A stretch of 64,000 nucleotides of DNA. It comes from an uncultured Lachnospiraceae bacterium. Lineage in GTDB: Bacteria > Bacillota > Clostridia > Lachnospirales > Lachnospiraceae. This document shows positions 35,114-42,976 of the stretch, in pieces (the stretch's first letter is position 1; every line of letters starts with the position of its first letter). The DNA lies in NCBI GenBank assembly GCA_910585345.1, contig CAJUDS010000009.1, positions 49,491 through 113,490 on the forward strand, read 5' to 3'. The notes beneath the pieces are model-generated. The model searched no databases. It saw nothing but the letters and a program-made list of their open reading frames with translations, and was not told the DNA's origin. Both the position numbers and the translations under genes were made by a program.

Positions 35114-35157
35114 AATAATCCAAAGACAGTTTATTAGAAACCACTCTTTGGATTATT
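35114..35157. terminator. bidirectional terminator of atp operon and DUF4153 gene
   Basis: A 13-bp perfect stem (35114-35126 with 35145-35157) encloses a further GTTT/AAAC pairing. The minus side continues into TTTTTT, an efficient terminator after atpC. The plus side is T-rich after the DUF4153 gene. Confidence 0.88.
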
Positions 35158-35178
35158 TGTTAAGTCTTAATTTTATAT

Positions 35179-35583
35179 TTATTTAGCTACTTCGATACGG
35201 GCGATTGCTCTATGCAGTGCCGTTTCCGCTCTCGCAATATCTGTTTCCGGAGTTTTGCTGGCCAATCGTTCTTCCGCCCTGTGTCGCGCATCCTCTGCTC
35301 TCTCCAGATCAATTTCACTCGGCCACTCTACAATCTCCGCCATAATCGTCACTTTATCCTGCAAAATCTCTGAAAATCCTGCATGAAGCGCAGCTTCTTT
35401 CTGCTCTGTCTCTTCTGTGATCGTCAAAATACCCGGTGCGATAATGACAGTTGTCGGTACATGCTCTTTATAAATACCGATTTCACCTTCCGTTGTATTA
35501 AATTCAACCATAGAAACCTCGCCTTCATAAAAAATCCTGTCAGGCGTTATAATTTTTAGTAAAAACTTATTTCCTTCTGCCAT
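35179..35583 (-). CDS. atpC: ATP synthase epsilon subunit
   Basis: This is the central-stalk subunit that couples and inhibits F1. The N-terminal beta-sandwich (residues 1-85: LKIITPDRIFYEGEVSMVEF, GEIGIYKEHVPTT) is followed by a C-terminal two-helix domain with alternating Ala and charged residues. The length of 134 residues is normal. It is the last gene of the atp operon, 11 bases after atpD. Confidence 0.96.
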   Translation of the reverse strand: MAEGNKFLLKIITPDRIFYEGEVSMVEFNTTEGEIGIYKEHVPTTVIIAPGILTITEETEQKEAALHAGFSEILQDKVTIMAEIVEWPSEIDLERAEDARHRAEERLASKTPETDIARAETALHRAIARIEVAK

Positions 35584-35594
35584 ATGTTCACCCC

Positions 35595-36986
35595 TTACTT
35601 CACACGGGCTAATACATCATCAATCGTTCCTGCATTCAGGAAGTGGCTTTCCGGAATATCATCATGTTTTCCCTCAATGATCTCTCTAAAACCGCGGATT
35701 GTCTCATTAATCGGCACATATTTGCCTTCCAGACCTGTAAACTGTCCCGCAACAAAGAACGGCTGTGATAAAAATCTCTGCACCTTCCTCGCCCGGCTTA
35801 CTACCAGCTTATCGTCTTCCGACAACTCATCCATACCAAGAATTGCAATAATATCCTGAAGTTCCTTATATTTCTGTAAGATTTCCTGCACGCCCCTGGC
35901 TACCTTATAGTGCTCCTCTCCTACTATACGGGGATCGAGGATTCTTGATGTAGATTCCAGCGGATCCACGGCAGGATAAATGCCCAGCTCCACAATGGAA
36001 CGTGACAGCACAGTTGTCGCATCCAAATGCGCAAACGTCGTCGCCGGTGCCGGATCTGTCAAGTCATCCGCAGGCACATAAACCGCCTGCACGGAAGTGA
36101 TGGATCCATTCTTTGTGGACGTGATACGCTCCTGCAAAGCGCCCATCTCCGTCTGCAGCGTAGGCTGATATCCCACTGCGGAAGGCATACGCCCAAGCAA
36201 CGCCGACACTTCTGAACCAGCCTGGGTAAACCGGAAAATATTATCAATAAACAACAAAACGTCTTTGCCGCCCTTGTCACGGAAATATTCTGCCATCGTC
36301 AAACCTGTCAGGCCAACCCGCATCCTGGCTCCCGGCGGCTCATTCATCTGTCCAAACACCATTGTCGTCTTATCGATAACGCCGGATTCCTGCATCTCAT
36401 GATACAGGTCATTTCCTTCTCTCGTACGTTCACCAACACCAGTAAATACAGAGTATCCGCCATGTTCCGTTGCAATGTTGCGGATCAGCTCCTGAATCAA
36501 TACGGTCTTCCCAACGCCAGCGCCTCCGAACAGACCAATCTTGCCACCCTTCTGATATGGGCAGAGCAGATCGACAACCTTGATGCCCGTTTCCAAAAGC
36601 TCTGTCTCCGTTGCCTGTTCCTCAAATGCCGGTGCAGGTCTGTGAATCGGCTCATGCCCCACCTCGACAGGCGCCGGTTTATTATCAATAGGTTCTCCCA
36701 GCACATTAAAAATACGCCCCAACGTATTTTCACCTACCGGCACCGTAATAGGCGCTCCGGTTGCAATAGCCTCCATGCCCCTTACAAGACCGTCCGTAGA
36801 ACCCATGGCAATACATTTTACCGTATCGTCACCCAAATGCTGTGCGACCTCTACAATCAGTTTTCCGCCGTCTTTTGTCGGAATCCGGATTGCTTCATTA
36901 ATCTCGGGAAGCTTTCCTTCATTAAACTTAATGTCCAGGACAGCGCCGATAATCTGGGTGATCTTTCCCTTGTTTCCTTCTGCCAT
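35595..36986 (-). CDS. atpD: ATP synthase beta subunit
   Basis: The beta subunit carries the catalytic nucleotide sites of F1. Walker A is GGAGVGKTVLI, and GERTREGNDLYHEM and the DELSEED-like loop (MDELSEDDK) are present. The frame is open further upstream, but the ATG at 36986 follows AAAGGAG by 10 bases and gives the family N-terminus GKITQIIGAVLDIKF; the product has 463 residues. Confidence 0.98.
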   Translation of the reverse strand: MAEGNKGKITQIIGAVLDIKFNEGKLPEINEAIRIPTKDGGKLIVEVAQHLGDDTVKCIAMGSTDGLVRGMEAIATGAPITVPVGENTLGRIFNVLGEPIDNKPAPVEVGHEPIHRPAPAFEEQATETELLETGIKVVDLLCPYQKGGKIGLFGGAGVGKTVLIQELIRNIATEHGGYSVFTGVGERTREGNDLYHEMQESGVIDKTTMVFGQMNEPPGARMRVGLTGLTMAEYFRDKGGKDVLLFIDNIFRFTQAGSEVSALLGRMPSAVGYQPTLQTEMGALQERITSTKNGSITSVQAVYVPADDLTDPAPATTFAHLDATTVLSRSIVELGIYPAVDPLESTSRILDPRIVGEEHYKVARGVQEILQKYKELQDIIAILGMDELSEDDKLVVSRARKVQRFLSQPFFVAGQFTGLEGKYVPINETIRGFREIIEGKHDDIPESHFLNAGTIDDVLARVK

Positions 36987-37073
36987 TTTCTGTTTCACTC
37001 CTTTATTTCCGCGAACAACGAGCCAAGCAGATGTCCCTGCACAGATATTTGGCAACTGCCGCGGGGTATTTGA

Positions 37074-37934
37074 CTAACTGATTGCTTCCGCACCAGCTAT
37101 AATTTCTGTCAATTCCTGTGTTATAGAACCCTGACGCGCTCTGTTATACAAAAGCGTCAGACTACTGATCATTTCCTCAGCGTTGCTTGTCGCAGAATCC
37201 ATTGCCTGCATCCTCGCACCGTTTTCGCTGGCTGCCGATTCTACCAGCCCGCCATAAATCAGGCTTGTCACGTACTTGGGAATAATCAACTCCAATGCCT
37301 CATCGTCCTCCGGCTCAAAATTCATTGGAATTTCCCTTTCCCTGTCACTGCTTTCTTTCTCCGCAGCAGTTTCTACCGGAAGGAGCTTCAAAAGAGTAGG
37401 GACATGGCTGACCGTATTTTTAAATACCGTATAAGCCAGATAGATTTCTCCGATCTCACCGTTTCTGTATGCCGAAAGCAGCGTCTTTGCAAGCCGCACT
37501 GCATCAGGATACTGCGGCTCCTCAATCATATCGGAAAAATCTTCCCTGATTTCATATCCATAACGTGAAAGCGTATCACGTCCTTTTTTGCCTACTGCAT
37601 AAACGACCACATCTTCTTTTCGCAACTCTCCCTTCGTAATCAATTTGATTACATTGGAATTGTAGCCGCCTGCAAGCCCCCTGTTGGAAGTAATGATAAC
37701 CACCGCCTTTTTTTCGGAAGGCCGTGACGTCAAATAAGGATGATCGCTGTGTCCGGTTCGTGCAAGCATAGACGTAACGGTTTCATACATACAGTCAAAA
37801 TAAGCTTTTGACTGCTCGGCGCGGCTTTTTGCTCTCTGGAGCTTCACCGTAGAAACAAGCTTCATGGCTTTGGTAATCTGCTGGGTACTCTGAATACTGA
37901 CTTTCCGTCTTTTAATATCTATCATCGAGGCCAT
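37074..37934 (-). CDS. atpG: ATP synthase gamma subunit
   Basis: Gamma is the rotating shaft linking the c-ring to the F1 head. The 286-residue protein has the conserved N-terminal helix IKRRKVSIQSTQQITKAMKL, the block ITSNRGLAGGYNSNV, and the C-terminal helix RMQAMDSATSNAEEMI with TLLYNRARQGSITQEL. It lies between atpA and atpD in the standard order. Confidence 0.97.
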   Translation of the reverse strand: MASMIDIKRRKVSIQSTQQITKAMKLVSTVKLQRAKSRAEQSKAYFDCMYETVTSMLARTGHSDHPYLTSRPSEKKAVVIITSNRGLAGGYNSNVIKLITKGELRKEDVVVYAVGKKGRDTLSRYGYEIREDFSDMIEEPQYPDAVRLAKTLLSAYRNGEIGEIYLAYTVFKNTVSHVPTLLKLLPVETAAEKESSDREREIPMNFEPEDDEALELIIPKYVTSLIYGGLVESAASENGARMQAMDSATSNAEEMISSLTLLYNRARQGSITQELTEIIAGAEAIS

Positions 37935-37953
37935 AACATATCACCCCTTCCAT

Positions 37954-39450
37954 TTACTTTTTAAATTCTGCAATTGCTTTCTGTAGCAGTTTTTCTGTTT
38001 CTTCGGAAATAACTTTTTCTTTTCTAATACTTTCCGGGATCTCCGGATATTTTGTATCCAGGTATTCAAAGAAATTTGTTTCAAATTCCGTAATTTCATC
38101 AACCGGTACATCCAACAGATATTTATTGGTTGCCACATAAATAATGATAACCTGATATTCCACCGGCATCGGCTTATACTGTGGCTGCTTCAAAATCTCT
38201 TTGATACGCTCGCCCTGGGCCAGTTTTTCCTTTGTATCGGCATCCAGCTCGGAACCAAACTGTGCAAACGCGGCAAGTTCACGATACTGCGCCAGATCGA
38301 CACGGATAGGTGCTGCAATCTTTTTCATTGCCTTAATTTGAGCGGCTCCACCTACACGGGATACTGAAAGCCCCGCATTGACTGCAGGACGGAAACCAGC
38401 ATTGAACATCTCCGTCTCCAGATAAATCTGCCCGTCGGTAATCGAAATTACATTGGTTGGAATATATGCAGACACATCGCCTGCCTGTGTTTCGATAATC
38501 GGCAGCGCCGTCAGCGAACCGCCGCCATATTCTTCACTCATGCGCGCCGCTCTTTCAAGCAGTCTGGAATGCAGATAAAATACATCGCCCGGATAAGCTT
38601 CCCGTCCTGGCGGACGTCTCAGCAGCAAAGAAAGTGTACGATATGCTGTAGCATGCTTACTCAGATCATCATATATAATAAGTACATCTTCCCCGTTCTC
38701 CATCCACTCTTCACCTATTGCACACCCGGAATAGGGCGCAATATACTGCAATGGAGCCAGTTCGCTGGCAGTCGCCGCAACCACGGTCGTATAGTTCATG
38801 GCCCCGAACTCTTCCAATGTCTTTACAATGCCCGCAACCGTCGAGGCTTTCTGCCCGATGGCAACATAAATGCACTTTACGTTCTGCCCCTTCTGATTAA
38901 TAATCGTGTCTATCGCAATGGCAGTTTTCCCTGTCTGTCTGTCGCCGATGATCAACTCACGCTGTCCCCTTCCAATGGGAACCATCGAGTCAATCGCCTT
39001 AATACCTGTCTGTAATGGTGTATCTACAGATTTTCTTGTAATAACGCCGGAAGCCACTCTTTCAATTTTACGGTATTTGTCTGTCTGCACCGGACCTTTT
39101 CCGTCAATCGGCTGACCAAGAGCATTCACCACACGGCCCAGCATTGCATTGCCTACAGGTACTTCCACAACCCTGCCGGTTGTCTTGACGATGTCACCTT
39201 CATTGATATTTTTATGACTGCCAAGCAGAACGGCGCCTACATTATCCTCTTCCAGATTAAGCACCATTCCATATATTTCCCCGGGAAACTCAAGGAGCTC
39301 CCCCTGCATTGCATTTTCCAGTCCGTGCACACGAGCGATACCATCAGCAACCTGTATCACCGTACCTACATCGGATACTTCCAGCTCTGAGGCATATCTC
39401 CTGATCTGATCCTTTATTACCGCACTAATCTCTTCTGGTCTTAAATTCAT
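37954..39450 (-). CDS. atpA: ATP synthase alpha subunit
   Basis: Alpha forms the non-catalytic nucleotide sites of F1. Walker A is GDRQTGKTAIA, preceded by SMVPIGRGQRELI. The conserved RPAVNAGLSVSRVGGAAQ occurs in the C-terminal half. The length of 498 residues is typical. AAAGG lies about 12 bases before the ATG; a 72-base gap separates it from atpH. Confidence 0.98.
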   Translation of the reverse strand: MNLRPEEISAVIKDQIRRYASELEVSDVGTVIQVADGIARVHGLENAMQGELLEFPGEIYGMVLNLEEDNVGAVLLGSHKNINEGDIVKTTGRVVEVPVGNAMLGRVVNALGQPIDGKGPVQTDKYRKIERVASGVITRKSVDTPLQTGIKAIDSMVPIGRGQRELIIGDRQTGKTAIAIDTIINQKGQNVKCIYVAIGQKASTVAGIVKTLEEFGAMNYTTVVAATASELAPLQYIAPYSGCAIGEEWMENGEDVLIIYDDLSKHATAYRTLSLLLRRPPGREAYPGDVFYLHSRLLERAARMSEEYGGGSLTALPIIETQAGDVSAYIPTNVISITDGQIYLETEMFNAGFRPAVNAGLSVSRVGGAAQIKAMKKIAAPIRVDLAQYRELAAFAQFGSELDADTKEKLAQGERIKEILKQPQYKPMPVEYQVIIIYVATNKYLLDVPVDEITEFETNFFEYLDTKYPEIPESIRKEKVISEETEKLLQKAIAEFKK

Positions 39451-39522
39451 AGATCTATACGCACCTTTCTTGTTACTATTCAGAACAGCATTTCACAAAT
39501 ACTGCTCCATTCTATTTTACTT

Positions 39523-40074
39523 TCATTCTGTCAACTGTATCTTCATTAAGCTTTTCTGCAGTTCATCCAGCTTCGTCCTGACACTGCTGTCCACAACCCT
39601 GTCGCCGATACGGATTACAATCCCGCCAATCAGACTCTTGTCCCTCTTGTAGTGCATTTCCATCCGCTGATATTTTGTTGTCCGCAACAGTTTTGCCGCA
39701 ATCTGCTGCCGTTGTTCTTTCTTCAGAGATTCCGGCGTCGTTATATACGCAACCCCGATTCCTTTCAGTTCTTTTACCTGATCAAGAAAATACTGCAGAA
39801 TCTCCTCTGCCTGGGCATAGCGGTCTTTTGCAATGATCAACGAAAGAAATCCCAGCAGTTCGCTGTCAATCCTGCCTTCAAAAATGTTTTTCATGACATG
39901 AAGCTTCTCTTCCTTGCTGATCTTAGGATGGTTCATCAGACTGCCCAGTTCCTTATTCACAGAAAGAATCTGCAGCAATGCCTGAATTTCTTCCATAAAA
40001 GAATCTACTTTTTGCTCTTCTACGGCAAGTTCAAAAAGCGCCTCGCCATATGTTTTCGAAATCAGCTTAGCCAT
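39523..40074 (-). CDS. atpH: ATP synthase delta subunit
   Basis: Delta joins the b-subunit stalk to the top of F1. The 183-residue protein is mostly helical with the family start MAKLISKTYGEALFELA and a C-terminal beta segment IGGIVIRIGDRVVDSSVR. It overlaps the end of atpF by 13 bases, so translation is coupled. Confidence 0.96.
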   Translation of the reverse strand: MAKLISKTYGEALFELAVEEQKVDSFMEEIQALLQILSVNKELGSLMNHPKISKEEKLHVMKNIFEGRIDSELLGFLSLIIAKDRYAQAEEILQYFLDQVKELKGIGVAYITTPESLKKEQRQQIAAKLLRTTKYQRMEMHYKRDKSLIGGIVIRIGDRVVDSSVRTKLDELQKSLMKIQLTE

Positions 40075-40580
40075 GTAGTATCACCTATTTCTTTCAATGT
40101 TTCCTCAATCAGGCTGTCCTGAACCGTCGTATCAATCGAAGCGGCAACCACCTTGCCTGCCATAAGAGATGCGATAGATATCATTTCCCGTTTCACATCA
40201 TCCGCCGCCTTTTTCTTTTCAAGTTCTGCTTCTGTTTCGGCACGCTGCCTGATTCTCACTGCTTCTTCTTTGGCCTCTGCTATAATCTTTGCTTCGTTTG
40301 CCAGTGCTTTTTTTCTGGCAGCGCTCAATATCTCTTCCGCCTCTTTTTCTATATTCCTGAGCTTCTCTTCATATTCCGTCTTTAAACTCTCCGCCGCTTC
40401 CTGGTTCTTCTTCGCGTCATCCAGTTCGTCTTTAATCTTATTCTGACGTTTACGCATCATTTCACGTACCGGATTAAAAAGGAAGTGCGACGCCACCAAA
40501 AACAGGGTGAACACTGCAATCATGCTCAAAACCGCGTCATGAAGAAGCTGCGGTGTCAGGTCAAATAAATAAGAATCCAT
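40062..40580 (-). CDS. atpF: ATP synthase b subunit
   Basis: The b subunit forms the peripheral stalk. It has one membrane helix (residues about 13-32, VLSMIAVFTLFLVASHFLF) followed by a long, highly charged coiled coil rich in Ala, Glu and Lys. It has 172 residues and lies between atpE and atpH. Confidence 0.96.
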   Translation of the reverse strand: MDSYLFDLTPQLLHDAVLSMIAVFTLFLVASHFLFNPVREMMRKRQNKIKDELDDAKKNQEAAESLKTEYEEKLRNIEKEAEEILSAARKKALANEAKIIAEAKEEAVRIRQRAETEAELEKKKAADDVKREMISIASLMAGKVVAASIDTTVQDSLIEETLKEIGDTTWLS

Positions 40581-40616
40581 GTCTGCCTCCTTTCAAGGAT
40601 TTTTTAAAGAGACCTC

Positions 40617-40871
40617 TTATGGCATCAATGGTTTTACGAATAACAGAAGCATCGCAATCAGCAAACCATAAAGACCTGTTGTCTCGGCAACTGCCTGCCC
40701 CAGCAGCATGGTAGAAGTAATGTCAGACTTCGCGCCCGGGTTCCTTCCCACCGCCGCTGCAGCATGTCCGGCTGCAATACCCTGGCCTACGCCAGGCCCG
40801 ATACCTGCGATAACCGCAAGACCCGCGCCAATTGCAGAGCATCCTAAAATAAAGTTTGTGTTAAATTCCAT
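40617..40871 (-). CDS. atpE: ATP synthase c subunit, Na+-type signature
   Basis: The c subunit forms the ion-translocating rotor ring. Its two membrane helices are joined by the polar loop GRNPGAK. From the ATG at 40871 (GGAGG 8 bases upstream) it has 84 residues. Ion-site residues are Pro26 and Gln30 in helix 1 and Val61, Glu63, Thr64 and Tyr68 in helix 2 (VAETTGLYG). The Gln/Glu/Ser-or-Thr/Tyr set is the one that coordinates Na+ in Ilyobacter and Acetobacterium rings, so a Na+-driven synthase is predicted. Confidence 0.95.
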   Translation of the reverse strand: MEFNTNFILGCSAIGAGLAVIAGIGPGVGQGIAAGHAAAAVGRNPGAKSDITSTMLLGQAVAETTGLYGLLIAMLLLFVKPLMP

Positions 40872-40903
40872 TTTTGTTTCCTCCTTCATTTTACCTAAAA
40901 CTA

Positions 40904-41620
40904 TTATCCTTCAATCGCATCATTGACATATGTCATTGTCAGCATACAAAATACATATGTCTGGATGGCTCCTGAAAACAGATCAAAATATACATGCAGT
41001 GCTGCAGGCCAGATAATTGCCACTCTGGAAAGCAGCGCATATACAAGCGCCATCATAACCGTGCCAGAAAGCACATTGGCAAAAAGACGCAGCGACAGAG
41101 AAATCGGCACTGCCACATCGCCGATGATATTGATGGGAGCCCAGAACACCCATGGCTCGCACAGCCCCTTTATGACTCCCGATACCTTCTGGTGTTTAAA
41201 CTTATTAAAGTGAATGATGGCAAACGTCATGATACCCAAAGGCAGCGTCACCCCGTAATCGGCTGTAGGCGGCCGCATTCCAAACAGGCCGGAAATATTA
41301 CTTAAAAATATAAAAATAAAAATAGTGCCGATATAATTTGCAAATCCGGCGGCATTTTTGCCCATAACGCCTTCCACCATACCGTCCAGCTTTTCTACGA
41401 CCAGCTCAACTACATTTTGAAAACCACCCGGCACCTCGGACGCATGTTTGACAGCCCGGTTTGCCGCAATGCAAAAAGCAATGATTACAAGCAGTACGAT
41501 GGTCATACAAATATGCGTAGTTGTTATCCACAGTTCCTGTCCAAATAAATGATAGGAAAACACGCCATGAATCATAAAATCCACTTCCGGCCCCTGGGAT
41601 AACAGAATTCCTTGTCCCAT
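40904..41620 (-). CDS. atpB: ATP synthase a subunit
   Basis: Subunit a forms the stator half-channels beside the c-ring. The 238-residue protein has about six membrane helices and the conserved SLSLRLFANVLSG block, whose arginine is essential for ion transfer. It starts 5 bases after the AtpI-like gene and ends 33 bases before atpE. Confidence 0.96.
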   Translation of the reverse strand: MGQGILLSQGPEVDFMIHGVFSYHLFGQELWITTTHICMTIVLLVIIAFCIAANRAVKHASEVPGGFQNVVELVVEKLDGMVEGVMGKNAAGFANYIGTIFIFIFLSNISGLFGMRPPTADYGVTLPLGIMTFAIIHFNKFKHQKVSGVIKGLCEPWVFWAPINIIGDVAVPISLSLRLFANVLSGTVMMALVYALLSRVAIIWPAALHVYFDLFSGAIQTYVFCMLTMTYVNDAIEG

Positions 41621-41624
41621 ATAC

Positions 41625-42032
41625 TCACCTCCTTAATTTTAAAATAACTTTATGTGTAACAGGCTGTAAATACGCCGCTACTTTTAATGACATAACCCCC
41701 AAAAAAGCAGCCAGCGGACTGGCTCCCTCCGTATACATTAACACTGCAAGTACCATTACAATTACCAGATACCGGAAAGCAGCCTGCCCGCGCATACGTT
41801 TCTGCGCCCCCGTCTCTCCCAGGTCTAACGCCTCATCAATGCTCTTCCACATATGCCAAGCCAAAAACAATGCAAGCCCTGTGCCAATCCACAGTCCCGC
41901 GCTATAAGAAACCCTGTTTTTCACGAACCATACGCCCGCCGCCTGAAACATGGCGCCTGCTGCCAGAATCCCAATCAGCAGCTCCCTCAGCGTATCATTT
42001 ATCACTCCCCGTTTTCCTGCCGTTCCTTCCAT
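41625..42032 (-). CDS. AtpI-like ATP synthase accessory membrane protein
   Basis: This small hydrophobic protein has four predicted membrane helices (for example LLIGILAAGAMFQAAGVWFV and YSAGLWIGTGLALFLAWHMW), the pattern of the AtpI accessory subunit implicated in c-ring assembly. Several in-frame ATG codons precede 42032; this one has GAGGGG about 10 bases upstream and removes a Cys-rich stretch that looks non-coding. The product has 135 residues and overlaps the end of the upstream gene by 38 bases. Sequence similarity in this family is weak, so the call relies partly on position. Confidence 0.75.
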   Translation of the reverse strand: MEGTAGKRGVINDTLRELLIGILAAGAMFQAAGVWFVKNRVSYSAGLWIGTGLALFLAWHMWKSIDEALDLGETGAQKRMRGQAAFRYLVIVMVLAVLMYTEGASPLAAFLGVMSLKVAAYLQPVTHKVILKLRR

Positions 42033-42258
42033 AAGGCCGTGTCCCCTCATCATCATAAATTCTCTTTGCCAGCAAAAACACATTTCTGAAACCTGCCAAC
42101 GCTCCTGCAAAGAAGAAAAAAATCATAAAATAAGAAGTTCCCAATTTTTTGTCCAGCAAAATACCAAGAAATGAGCATAAAAAAATAGGGACGAGCATGT
42201 TAATACCAAACTGACTGATGGTCACCAACGCCTGATAGACTGTCTTTTTATATTTCAC
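41995..42258 (-). CDS. AtpZ-like subunit of the ATP synthase operon
   Basis: AtpZ-family proteins are two-helix membrane proteins encoded at the head of many clostridial atp operons and suggested to help ion supply or assembly. Two hydrophobic helices are seen (FGINMLVPIFLCSFLGILL and YFMIFFFFAGALAGFRNVFLL) with the typical FGINMLVPIF and GALAGFRN segments. The start is taken at GTG 42258 after AGAGGA, because the protein then begins KYKKTVYQAL; an ATG at 42294 would add 12 charged residues. It is the first gene of the operon. Confidence 0.8.
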   Translation of the reverse strand: MKYKKTVYQALVTISQFGINMLVPIFLCSFLGILLDKKLGTSYFMIFFFFAGALAGFRNVFLLAKRIYDDEGTRPYGRNGRKTGSDK

Positions 42259-42318
42259 ATCTCTTCCTCTCGATTTCTTCTCCCCACCAATCATTTTTAC
42301 TAAAAACCCTCATTTCAA

Positions 42319-42347
42319 ATTATATCCAATTGTTTGTTTTCTGTAAA
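42319..42347 (-). promoter_or_regulatory. sigma-A promoter of the atp operon
   Basis: On the minus strand TTTACA (42347-42342) and perfect TATAAT (42324-42319) have a 17-base spacer. It lies about 60 bases before the first gene. Confidence 0.75.
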
Positions 42348-42354
42348 GGAAAAA

Positions 42355-42400
42355 TGTAGCATTTTTTCATTGACTTTTACATCTCCGAAGTGTAGCATTT
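42355..42400. repeat. paired TGTAGCATTT direct repeats between divergent genes
   Basis: The 10-mer occurs at 42355-42364 and 42391-42400, 36 bases apart. The first is next to the atp -35 box. The second overlaps the -10 (TAGCAT, 42393-42398) of a plus-strand promoter whose -35 is TTGACT (42370-42375), spacer 17. They could be operator sites for one regulator acting on both genes. Confidence 0.4.
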
Positions 42401-42450
42401 GATTATATCATGAACCGAACCGGCATAATTTCATACAGATGGAGGGCACT

Positions 42451-42927
42451 ATGGACTACCCGCTTCTTTACCGGAAAAGAATCATTCCCAATGAATGTAT
42501 TTTACTAAAAGACGACCTGATCCTCTTCTGGGACAGTGATCGCATTGTAACGAAATGGAATGCCCTGAAACCAAAAAAAGATCTGCATCACGGCTATTCC
42601 TGCTATTTTCTGCAAGAGGGCTATAAGATCAGCAAATTTTACCGTCTCGACGGTTCCCTCCTCTATTATTATTGTGACATTATTAGCCATGAATATTCTG
42701 CCGACTGGCAAAAGCTGATTATCACCGATCTGCTGGCAGATGTGATTATCTATCCTGACGGTCTGGTCAAAGTAGTAGATCTGGATGAAATTGCAGATGC
42801 GCTTGATATGGGCGCCATCGCACAATCCCAGGTTAAGTCCGCCATGCGGAGCCTGAATAACCTGCTTGTCCGTATTTATGACGGCAGACTCCGCGAGCTG
42901 ACCGCGCTCATGGATTCTTTTTGCTGA
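42451..42927 (+). CDS. DUF402 protein
   Basis: DUF402 proteins are small beta-barrel proteins; some members are nucleoside phosphatases, but the role here is unknown. The 158-residue protein has the family features RKRIIPNECILLKDDLILFW, DITSHEY-like segment ISHEYSADW and DVIIYPDGLVKVVDLDE, with conserved Asp and Glu residues that could bind metal. An ATG 12 bases upstream is possible, but GGAGGG directly precedes the ATG at 42451. It is divergent from the atp operon and ends in a strong terminator. Confidence 0.85.
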   Translation: MDYPLLYRKRIIPNECILLKDDLILFWDSDRIVTKWNALKPKKDLHHGYSCYFLQEGYKISKFYRLDGSLLYYYCDIISHEYSADWQKLIITDLLADVIIYPDGLVKVVDLDEIADALDMGAIAQSQVKSAMRSLNNLLVRIYDGRLRELTALMDSFC

Positions 42928-42935
42928 AACTACCG

Positions 42936-42976
42936 GCTCCGGCTATCAAAATTATTTGACAGCCGGAGCATTTTTT
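42936..42976 (+). terminator. terminator of the DUF402 gene
   Basis: GCTCCGGCT (42936-42944) pairs with AGCCGGAGC (42961-42969), extended by TCAAA/TTTGA inside, and is followed by ATTTTTT on the plus strand. The T run reaches the stop of the convergent hydrolase gene. Confidence 0.9.
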
